Shown in pieces: positions 14,709-26,700 of a DNA stretch of 64,000 nt; positions within the stretch are counted from its first letter, which is position 1, and each line of letters starts with the position of its first letter. The notes below the pieces were generated by a model. It made no database searches, was not told where the DNA came from, and saw only the letters and a program-made list of their open reading frames with translations. Origin of the DNA: Planococcus citri (lineage: Eukaryota; Arthropoda; Insecta; Hemiptera; Pseudococcidae); assembly GCF_950023065.1 (NCBI RefSeq), contig NC_088678.1:59674460-59738459 (forward strand), written 5' to 3'. Position numbers and translations under genes: made by a program.

Positions 14709-17700
14709 GGGGAGGGGGTGTCAAAAACGGGGTACAGTACATCTATCTATGTGAATTTGATGAAATTTTAATTTTTTGCATTTTTGGTCTAAAGAATATT
14801 CGTATAGGTAAGGTGGATGAAGTGCCACAGTTTCTAAAAATTTTTGAGCCAGAAATCCGCCCTCACCCCAAAACGATTTTGCCGTTTGCGAGAAAAAAAT
14901 CTGTGTCCGCGAGTACCTAAACCTATTGGAGGTAGAATTTAGGTACCACCCGAAATGTGTAGAGGAAAGGTGGGTCTTCGAATTTTTTTTTTAGAATTTT
15001 TTATTGCAGGGGTGGGGTGAAATTGATGAAAGAAAACTTTGAACTGTCGAACTGAAAAGAGCTACACAGCAAAATTTTCCGCCAAAATGTGTATTTTAAT
15101 ATGGTATTTTCTTCCAACATACACAAGTTAAATATGAAAAAAATCGTCAGCAACGTGCTTAATTTTTCAAAAGACCGCTTAAATTCTCCGTTTTTTGTTT
15201 TTTTTCTGTTAGATCAATTTTCTGCGATCTTCAAAACTGTTTAAATTTAAAATAAAACATTCAATGCATTCAGTCACACACACCGCCCCCCCCCCCGCCT
15301 TAACATTAGTAATTTACAACTAAGTACAACTCTTCACAATGTTTGAAAAATTTAATTTTTTTAAAATAATTTTTTTGAGAATTGATTTGTGATGTTTAAT
15401 AGTTTTCATTGGGGTTTAACGTTGTTTTGAGCAACTTTTGTGAAGTTTTGCATAATTCTACTGAAATTTTATCAATTTTAGTAAATTTTGAATTACATAT
15501 AATTATTCTCAATTTTAATTCTTATGTACCTACTTAAAGATTTATTGATAGTTTCAACACAAAGTGCAGAAGAAAGTGATATGGCCTACTTAGGTACCAA
15601 AACAATTTTTAAAAATCACATAGGTAATGGAAACAAAAACTAGGAAGATTTTTGGAAGGCCCTGAAGTGATTTACCTAATTTATAATTATATATGGTGTG
15701 AGAAGGGCTATTGAGTTGAGTACATTCTGATGAGATCATCGCGGCGGAATAAACATATTTGCTGACGCAACAAGTTGTAATTTCTCGCATTTCTTCGCAC
15801 GTACGTTTTTTTGTCCACTACGTCGCTGAAAATTCAACGTGTAATTTTTTGCGTTCACGAAATTAAGTTTTGAAGTAGATTTTACGATTTTAAGTAGTAA
15901 AAACAGCAACGCATTAAAAACCATTTTTCAAAAGTTTTCAGCGGATCATTCATTATGGAAACTAAACGGTAAAGAAGCGTTATCTAATATCTTTTGATAA
16001 CATATTATAGAGCGTATGGTCGACTTACGCAGTACCAGTACCTCTACCAACATACTTTCGTATGATTAATTTTAACCTTTGTGTGGCGTAAATTAAAAAT
16101 AACGAAAATGACCGCCAATTTTGGGTGTTTACTTTGGTTACTCTTACATTGTCCATTGATAGTTTGTCAATCATCGATCATTTTTGTGTCTCAGGAGTTT
16201 TGGTGAAGGGTGACTGAGTTGAAAATCCGAATAGTATTTTTCAAGTATAAAAATATGTGCCTACTTGGTATACCTATTTATGAACAATTCGTTACGTCAC
16301 TACAATAAAATTTTGAGAACTTTAATAATATCTAGTTCTAGTGTATAAAGGCTTCTATTAGTTAACAAGACAGAAAAAATCATTCGGTGTTACTAAAAAG
16401 AGAATGACGTGTTTTTTTCACACAGCAACTCACGGTCAGTTCATAAATGTAGATAGAGGTACTACTATGTACTTACTACGTAGACGTACATTACATACTA
16501 TACATACGAAAAGTTTTCCCGCCATTTCTATCTGGCCCGCCCATCCTATGTAAATGAGTTGATCGCATTGTTGAGTTTTAAGAAATTATGATCAGTGTTA
16601 TTTTTTATTGGCATGACACGTTCAAGATTAGGAGCTCGATTTTTCATTTTTCTTCTACGATATCTTCTTCCCCTCCCTCTCGAATTCTCGATCATTTGGT
16701 TTCCTTTGTCATATATAATTATGTACCTATACGCGAATCTCCAACTCGTTGGATGATTTCGATGATATGATTCATTTTTTATTTTAAAAACATGAAACCG
16801 TAACAAAAATGCTGACATGATTGATTAATTATTACTTACGAGATTTAAAAGCATGAAATCCTACACCACACAAATGAAGACAATAATCTCGAATACATAA
16901 TAACGAAACGCGAACACACGCCGCGCCGTGTTACTTTGAATGATACCCGAACGTTAATGCAGCTCCTTAGTTCCGTACTTCCGTACAACTTGGTGCTAAA
17001 AATGAAATTTTTTTCATCCAAGGACGAATAATGATTGCATTCATTATAATGCACGAATGTGTCCTTTTTGGCACGCTGGTTTAGCTGAGATAGAATTTAT
17101 GTAACCTGTAGGTACATCCGAAAAATTGCGTTCCAGATAAATTTTAAAACAGTTGTGAGACTGAAAACGTTGCAAATAATATCATCTATGGGAACGTGAA
17201 AGGTGGAACATTCTACGAATTCCTAGCTTATGGCTACTTCAATGTTATGTTTTCGATTTCGATTCTTCGTATTGATTAAACGATTAAGGTGTAGGTAGAA
17301 GTTAAGTCTACCACATAGTTAGGTTCATTTTTGTTGGGAAAAAATTGAAAAGAATCCGCATGTGTACTTTGCTTACATTGGTCTCATAAGCAAGATTGAA
17401 GATAAGCTGGATTTTTATCTCAAATGTAGGAAAACTGGGGTAGGTTAGCAAGTTCATGTTTATGAAATACTCAAGTCATGATTAGTAATTTTCCTTTTTT
17501 TGTTCATTGAAATTTTCGTTTCAGCGATTTAAAAAAAAACTATCGATTTACGAATTTATGAAAAATAAAAATCGAATCGAAATTTTAAGAAAAAAAAACC
17601 GAACTAGCGATAATTTATCAAAATATGTGTAATGAAAATCAGTTTGACAGCTGTGATTACTCGGTTACAAATCGAACTATATAGGTAAATACAATACATA

Positions 17701-20700
17701 TAGATTTTAGTTTTTTTTTTTACAATCGATCTAAGAAATCTGTCGATTAATCAAAATACTAATTTTGTGAATGTTTTTTTTTGTTACTGACTTAGTTTTT
17801 TTTTTGAAACGCGAATTTTTAACAGCTGATGAAAATTGTACTTTCCAGCTCACTGCAAAAATACCTCGAAAACTAGGTATAAGCATTGATGTAAAAACCA
17901 CGACTGAATATGTACTTTGACTAAAAGTTTCAGCCCACCCCAATTTTTGAAAGGGTAAATAAAACGGGAGGGGCAGGGGCAGAGGAATGCAAGAAAAATT
18001 TTTATTGGGTAATAAGGTTGCGTGTTATGGAATACCTGAAATAATTTTCGAATTCAATCTTAAAAAGTGGGTCAGAATCAAATCAAAAATCAATACGGTG
18101 AAATGAATGAAATGCTCCTGAGAATTTAATTGGTAGAGAAATCGTGAAATTTTATCTTTGGTTCCTGAAATTTATATTTGGAAAATGTTTTAAATTCTAC
18201 GTATTTTAATTAACTGAGTGGCGAGCAGCGAGCATGTCACGTTACTTCGAAAATGAAAAACGTATAAATGCTGAAGTAATTACAAAAAAATTTAATTGGT
18301 GGGTATTTAAAAATTCCAGATACAATACTTAGAGACAGCATCACGAAAATATTGAAAATTGATAGGTAACAGCTTAAAAAGTTGAAATGAAAACATGCTC
18401 AAACATTATGAATACGTAATATTAATGCAGAAAAAAACAAAAATTTCATATTAGGTATAAAAATAAAAATAATATAATATATCAAAAATAATCGCATCTG
18501 ATTAATAAACATCCGCGAATTCGTACCAACTATTCTGGAAATATTGTTCATATTACAGGTTTGAAATATCATTAGAATCATTCAACAAAAATTTTATAAT
18601 AATTTTTATCTGAATTTTTACACTCTACGAGTACTTATTACAAAATAGGTACCTATTTAACGCAAAATTATTTTTAAAAAAATTGAACGATTTTCGTGCC
18701 ATTTTTCTGATTTTTTTACAAAAATGATTTATGTCGGTATTACAGATAGTAAAACAATTACTGAAAAGGCGATTATAGATTTTTTTAATATTTTGACTTT
18801 CGCCAATTTTAAGATATTTGAACATTTTTTCTCGTAATTCGATAATTTTAACTGTTTCTTGGAGGATTTAATGATACCTATACATGTATAAAATGAATAT
18901 GATTCTATTGGTTTTCATCATTTTCTTGGTTATCGAAATTATTCTCCCGTTCTTCGATTGGGTTGCCATGTCCATCATATCTCCAATATTGTAAATTGTC
19001 TGTCCGGGTGTATTTGCGATCGTTGAAAACGTTGATTCCTTTTGTTACGAACGTAGCGAAGGGCTTTTCAATTACTAAAAATAGGATATCCAAATCTCCG
19101 CTGGTTATTTTTTTGTAGCCCATTTGTTCTAGCAAAATTTTACGCTTATACCGTTGGACAAATTTGTCCCTCAATTTCCCTTTGACTGAGCATACTTTTA
19201 TGGATGTTTCGCCCATTTTCTGAGCCAATACTCTTACATCAGGATAGTTTAAATGCGTATCTACTGTAAACGCAAATACATCGTATTTGGAGTAAGTATC
19301 CAGACAATCACCTCGTTGAAATGCGTTCTTTAGCTCTTCTTCAGTCATTTCAAAAATCATTTCTTTATAAAATACTAATTTTTCTGTAACCGGAAACGTG
19401 TTCCCATTGGGCAAAATAGTCAATCCATTTGTTTCAAATTCAGCCAAAGGTTCCTCCGTTGGTAAATATACAATATTGAAATCTCTGAAATAAATAATTT
19501 TGTAGCCTTTTTCTATCAGAGAATCTTTATCGTTGTAACGATCTATGAACTTGAATTTATCGAATCCTTGAAATTTATATACACGTTTGACTTCGGTACC
19601 TTTCTTTTGCGCTAAAACTCCAACGTAAGGGTAATCTGATTTTTTGGTGACTGCGAAAGCAAATACGAAATATTTTCCAACTGAGTCCAAGGTTTTCCAG
19701 TTATAAAATTTGAATAAAGTTATTAATGTTCGTATGGTTTCTCCGAACATCGATTCCGCATCATCCCAGTACAATATTTCGTCAGTGTAGAAATATAATT
19801 CTTCAATTTTTGGAAACGAGATTCCACAGAATGAATCAATCCCATTCGTTTTGAATTCTGCGAATGGTTTTTTTCCGATTTCTTCTTCGGGTAGTTGTAC
19901 ACTGGTTATACTCGTACCATTATTAATGTCAGTAGTAACTTTATAACCTTCTTCGATCAGTAGGGTTTCATCACGGCAACGATTCACAAAATCATATTTA
20001 CGAGCACCTTTTATGTAATACAAGCTTTTCATCCCTGGATAATTTCGCTTTTCTGCTTGAACTACAACTATGTAGTTACGGAATTTTTCAGTGCTTATGA
20101 CTGCGAATCCATAAATTATATACTCCCCTGTCAAGTCCAAGTCTTCACAGTGGCCTTCTCTGAAAACTCGTACCAAATTTTCATCGACTTTTTGTTCTTC
20201 TGGCATGTCTTCTGGTGTCCATTTGTGGAATTTGGGATCAATTTCCTTTATCAGGTAAGTAGGTTCTATGAGAATTCGTCCCTTGCCATTGTTTCTCAAG
20301 ACTTGTGGATTAACGTGCTTTGTTCTGCATAATCCAGTGCTGTGTATATCTAAATCGAACGGAATATTTGAATAAAATGTGTTGGAATGAGAAAAATACG
20401 AGTACGTCTGTCCTCGTTTAATGTAACATTTCTCAGTCTTAATATTCTGGCCGTTATCATCTTGGACAATTTCTACATAATTGACTTCCAAATTATTGAA
20501 GCTGAATTGACTTAAAGCGTAATCGATTAGCTCTTTTCTTCGTATTTGGTCAGTCGGTAATACGATTTGTATTCCAGTAAATTTTCCTGTGATGCCATTT
20601 GCCCAGTACACGTATTGCAAAACATCACCGTTTACGAGACAACAACTATTTTGTAATTTGCTAGTCAATTTTCTCCACATTGTCGAAATCGGTACAGAAT

Positions 20701-23700
20701 ATATGGGAGCTTTTTCCAAGTACCTTTCATTCGCCTCCAATAATTGTAAACAGTCATCTACAGGGTCGTACAATTTTTCTTTATCCAAGTACGAAAAGTT
20801 ATAGATGGTCACCTCCAATCGTAAAACTCCATGTTGTTTGGCTAAAGGTGAAGAGAAAGTATCTCTTAATCGTTTTTTTGGACAGTCGATAAAATCAACA
20901 ATGTGATTCCCAATTTGCTGACGGACTCCCGGACTTGTCATCTGACAAATGAATTTATTATATATTTTAACCCTGACGTTCGAATACACCCATGTCAAGC
21001 AATCGATTCCCACACTTTGGTTATCCTTCACGATCTCGTTATAATTTTCTTGAAATTCGATGAAATTTTTCGTCAAGTAATCACGCATTTCTTGTTTGTT
21101 GAAAATACCGGTCAAGTCTTCCGTTACATCCATATCCAATAGGAAATAATGGTCTTCTTGGAGCTCTTTCAGTATCTTTGGTAATTGTGCCAAGAGGGTT
21201 TTGAGCGTTTCATCAGCTAAATCAATTCTGAAAGTCATGTAAACCGCATCTTTGTACTTTTCTCGAAGAATATCTGTCAGATGATGCCTTCGAATGATTT
21301 CTTTGATACCTTTAGCCCTTCCATAATTTTTATTCCATAAGGAACATGCCGAACCGTCCGTTCGAATGCGGTGTTTCAACTCGGATGTAGGAAGGAATTC
21401 GTTGAATTTATTCGCTATGAAGTTTATGAAAGATTTTGTGACGACTTCTTCGGAATCCTGTTTCTCGCTGAAGGAACGATCGTAGATTTTAGCTAAGATT
21501 ATATTGTCGCAAAATGGTTCTGAGATGGCTGCCAGAGGAAATTGTCTGCTGGAAAGAAGATCTTCTCCTTCTGAGTAATTAATTTCGCCGATATCTGTCA
21601 CAAGGTTGTCATTGAGTAAGTTTTCCAACACGTATAAACCAAATTTTTCATTTTCTTGCGTCAAATTCTCTTTCTCTTGCTGTTGAAGAAAAGCATTCTC
21701 ATCAGGGATGGCACTGTCAGCTGTTTTTTTTCGATATGGAAAAAGAAAAAAAATAGACTATTGTAAATATTTCTTCGCAACAAAATTTTGATACGTATCT
21801 AGTGTTTTTAGTGGATTCAATATGTATTAAAGATAAGGGACAACCGGACAAGGACACCGGACACTGACACCCAACTGTCTGTTAGAACACCCTTTTTGAA
21901 TTAAATATTCATAAAAATGGTAAAATAGGAATACAAATCGCTGAATAGTATTTCTATTTCTAAATATTATTGCAGTAAGTATTGAAAAACGACCAAAAAG
22001 TTGAAAACATGTCTGAAAATTTTCAAAATAAAATTATAATTTGTCAAAAATACAGAAAGTACATAGAAAATAATTGACAATTGACTTGAGAATTGATTAA
22101 ACATCGTAAAAATGTTTAAATTTAAAATGAATTGGTTGTTGAAAATTACGTAAAATAAAATTGTAAGCCTTTTGTATAATTGATCGTAGAAAGAAAGCTA
22201 CCTACGGAAAAAACAGTGACGTTACGCTCCAATGGGGGGGGGGGGGAAGATAAATTGGGTACAAAAATGACGAATGAAAAACCAAAAACGGAAAATTGAT
22301 TAAACATTGCAACAATTGAACGAAATAAATTTAAAGCAAAGTTGTTGGAAATTACGTAAAATAAAATTATGCATGAGGCCTTTTGTATAATTGGCCGTAG
22401 AAAGTTACGGAAAAAACAGTGGCGTCGCGTTCCAAATTTGGGAGGGAGGGAGGAGGGATAACTTGCGTACAAAAATGACGAATGAAAAACCAAAAATGAA
22501 GAATAATAATTTTGACTGATAGAACTAGGAATATCAAGTACAAGGTACAATGAGAGAAATTACACGATGTCTAAAAATGATTTTTTTTTAATGCGAGGAG
22601 TTTATTTTTGGGTTTTTAAAATTTTAGAATTGTATTGTAATGATGTTTTTTTCAGGAAGTTGATTTAGAAAAAGAAACAAAAAAGGTCCGAGCGAGGGTG
22701 AAAGCTTTTGAAAATTTATGTTTTGAGAAGTGAAAAAAATAATGTTTTTCTTTCATAACGAATGAACATCGAAAAAAAGGAACCCTGTTGCCAATTTCAT
22801 CAATAATAAACTTTTTTTTCTCAATGAATAATTATTGAAGGTTTTTGTTGCGTGATTGAATTTTTTCATTACTTTTTTGATTATAACTTAACTACTTTTT
22901 CACTAATTTTACAACCCATTTTTAAAATCACTACTTTTTTACTATTCTTTGAAACAACGTTGAAACGCCTGTGGTATGAAAACATCAAAAGTTCATGAAA
23001 CGACCAAAACTTGATGAAATGTCTCGAAATTTAAGTAAAATATCTTGCGTAAGTGAACCGAATTATTGAAACTGAAAGTATTCTCAAAATTGTTGTGGAA
23101 TTTGTATAATACTTACCTAAACTTGTATAAAATATTATAAAATTTCAAAGTTGTCAAATTACTCAACTTCTGAGTTAGGTATCATGAATGAAGCGATAAA
23201 ACTTGTTAAATATCGTAAAAATATCATAAAATTCTACAAATTGTAGAAAACTTCGAAAAATAAATCAAGTGCATAGCACTACTGAATTTTTGGCCAACAT
23301 TATACATGAAGTATCACAGAAAAATCTAAAATTGGTGTAAAAATTTTTGAAACATGACGATAAAGTTGATGAAGCAGTGGCTGGCGTAGCCAGAGCATAT
23401 CTGGAGAGGGGGGGGGGTTGGTTGTTGGAGAAAGGCAGAGAAAGGTCCAATTTTTTTAACGATGAGAGAAAAAACAATTAACCGGAGCGTAGCGAGGGCA
23501 AAAGCTTTTGAAAAGTAGGTATAATTTTGATGTGTAAAAGAACAATGCTTTTTTATAGGAGGAGATTCATTACTTATGCTTCAGAATTTCAGTTTTTGAA
23601 CGATTTTTTTTTTTTTTAGAAATTTCAGGTCTGGAAAAGAAAAGCAAGAAGGCCCGAACAAAGTGAAGGCAAAAGCTCTCGAAATATCATGTTTTGAGAA

Positions 23701-26700
23701 GCAAAAAATTTTTTTTTAATGTGAGCAGTTCAGTAAATTATGATTTTTTTACAAGAAGTCAATTTCGTAATTTCATTTGATATTTTCCAGGGTTAGGTAG
23801 CTCTATGTACCTACCTTGAACAGGTGCAAAAAAATTTAGAAATAAAAAAACTGTACTCAGCTTGAGCAATGAGAGCAAAATATTTCAAAAATGCGCCATC
23901 AAGTTCCAAAAAAGTCGGCAAATAAATCTCTTTTTTAAGACTGAAAATTTTAAAACAGGTACCTAGGAATAACTAAAATAAACAAAAAACGTAACATTTG
24001 ACAATTTAAGTAGCCAGACGATATGAATGTGATACGAATTGATCGTAGTTCATATCTATTGACTTATTGTTACCTACCTATTTATTCATTACTATACCCA
24101 ACTACATAATTATATGGTTTGTCGTAATATTATGCATGTGCAGTGGAGAAATGAGAAATTTTAATTGTAAAATTTTAGCAGTGGCCCTGTGCTAAACGAC
24201 CCCCCCCCTTGGCTACGCCTCTGTGATGAAGATTTGATAAATTTACTGCAGAAAACCAAAGTTGAAATTTGACGAAATTGCAACAAAAACGATGAAAAAT
24301 GACCAAAAATTGAAAACATAATTTCAGAATTGATGCGACATTTTTTTGATTTGAAAATTGTGTAGATTGTGACAGATCATTAATGAAGTGGCTATAATTA
24401 ACTCAAAATAATTGAAAACAAATAGGTAAAATGAGTTTCTTCGTGTTTTTAAAAATATTTTATATGTTACCCCCTGCCTTGGAGCACGCGGATTGTAAGC
24501 TTTGAATTTTCTTTGTGCTCCAAAAAGTTGGGAATCGTAATTTTACCTTACATGTCTGTATTTTACAGATATCATCTTTTAAAAAATATTTTCACGAGTA
24601 TTGTAATCTTCCCTACTCCTTAGCTTGCAGTTGGGTCTCCATTCAGAAATAATACGTATGCACAGGATAATAATAAATAATAATTAATCTTACTTTGAAT
24701 ACTTAATGCAAAAAAAACACTCACCAGTTGTGTTTGCCATAGGTATTTTGTACTTGATTCGGACGATCACTTCCACTGTAACTAAGCGAATAAGTTCTGA
24801 GCACAAATCGAGTCAACGAATAAAATTAAATAAAATCGCAGTTATTATTAGGACACTATAATGGTGTTCTAATATCACAAAATTAATCAAGCGCGTGTAA
24901 AAAATTAACAAGTGAATTCATATCGTTAAGTTTCTATGTACATCATCGAACAATATCACATCACTTCGCCAATCAAAAGCTTATTAAATGTCGTCTGACT
25001 CTGAAGTCTGATCGAAAGTAAAGTGTAACAGGTGACTAAAACTAAAGGAATGCAATCCTAACTCGTATATAGTTTAAAATGCGCGAGTATCACGAGTATG
25101 GTGAACACTGCGCAGGCGCTGGTATCATTTCGAAGAATTTTGGTTATTTTTCCAGACTTGCGGCGCCTCACGTAGAGTCGCGGGCTGCGACCATAAATTG
25201 CGAGGATGAAGGACAAACAAAAGGGTAGAAACCGGTCGAGAGATTTCTTTCCGGGGTCTTTTATGTTTTTAGCATAATGTTACGTTACAATATTTACGAG
25301 ATAGAAAGACCAACTAATTCCATTGTATGACACTTTCTTGGATGTTGGAGAATGAAAGAAAAAGGTATGAAAAGGGTATGTGTGCGAGACAACATCCGGA
25401 CTACCTGTTCCTTTAGTTCAACCACTTCTTTACATTCCGTTGGTTAACATTGAATACTTCCTAAAAAGTTAAATATTTCGTCTGTTTAAAATATGCGATG
25501 GAAATTCTTTTGTTACAGGTGGTTTTGACGGCACCAGTAATGTTTTGGCTGGCAAAATGTTCGATATACCTGTCAAAGGTACTCATGCCCACGCTTTTAT
25601 TAATTCTTTCACCGATTTCGCTGAACTGAAGACAAAGGTGGGTATATTTTTACTCTTTTACTTTCTTAGTATCGCTAATTATTTCAAATTCAAACTATTC
25701 AAACAATATTTACTGAAATCTTCGAATCAGCGAGTTGTACTAGATTCTAACAATCTAACTTCGAAATTATTCACTGTTTTTGGCGAATCATTATTATTCT
25801 TAGACCATTTACTTCTATGGTCCAATAGTTACCTATTATTTCTTTAGAATGATTATCGTTAATCGTTTATATACATGTACCAGTGTACCTACTTAATGAA
25901 AAATCAGCTGTGGATTGTTTTACTTCTCTTCTTTTATATCTGTCTTATGGTTACGGTTTTAATTAATTACATTTCCAATTCATATCGTCGTGGTACTCAG
26001 GTTATTATTTGTCTATGGTGTACTTCTCGCTGCAATAAGTAATGATTTTACTCGCGCATTTAAACATATTTTTTATTCAACTTTTTTGCCAAAATAAACT
26101 GATCGAAAGTATTTACCTAACTAATCGATAAATTGAAAGCGTTATCGAATCACACATTTCAATTTTTTTATTTTTAAACCCAAATTTATTAAACATTCTA
26201 CGAATTACTTACGAATGCACTTCGCTTATTTTTTTTAAATTTATTATTTTTGTTTTAAAAAACTAGGTACTTTTACTTTTATGATACGTACCTACTTGGC
26301 TAATTTTACGCAAATTTTATAGCTTTGTTTTTTATATTCTTTTTTTATTCCTTGATTTTCTTTACTTTTTTTTCCTCTTGTGTTGTAGATTAATATACTT
26401 TTTTTTCTTTGGTTTGATTTTTAACATTGTTTTGAAATTAGATTGGCAGTGGAGTTGTTTTAGACGCCCAAGATATATTCTTTGGAAGTCAGGTATGAGG
26501 GTAATTTCTAATTTTAAGCTCGTACTTGCGCATTACTTCATCACCATTAGATTTTTTTTCTCGTAGATTTTCATCCTATATAATATTCTCCTGGGGTCGT
26601 ACTTGATGTACCTTTACGCACATACGCTTTTCTTTATTTGTCATTTACTTTACCTACTTATATAATATCTAGCAATTTAATGTACTTGCCTACATTGTTA

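Larger units (their letters stand above)
13029..18904. other. Spacer between copy 1 and copy 2, no gene seen
   Basis: AT-rich intronic DNA upstream of copy 1. It should contain the missing 5' exon and promoter of copy 1. No MANT-type mini-exon was found. A possible minus-strand donor (CTC|GTAAGT, edge at about 16846) is the best visible candidate for a 5' UTR exon, but it is unsupported. It also holds a foldback fragment, a TG microsatellite and a C-run near 15288. Confidence 0.45.
3636..25518 (+). other. NAPRT intron 5 (about 21.9 kb) hosting antisense genes
   Basis: The donor is after the ATG G of exon 5 and the acceptor is TTACAG before exon 6. The phase-1 join restores YMGGFDGTSN, the expected NAPRT motif. 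The other NAPRT introns are between about 75 and 1750 bp. The expansion comes from a Helitron-like element, family copy 1, repeats, and family copy 2 with its own 3 kb intron, all on or fitting the minus strand. Confidence 0.92.

Noticed and set aside
9601..21720. A viral origin for the unknown family
   Set aside because: No recognisable viral protein, and the genes have introns and sit stably in a host locus. The possibility of an old replicon origin is kept only as a weak hypothesis.
22146..22550. 134-codon minus-strand frame
   Set aside because: It spans two direct repeats and G-runs within the copy 2 intron and has low-complexity composition.
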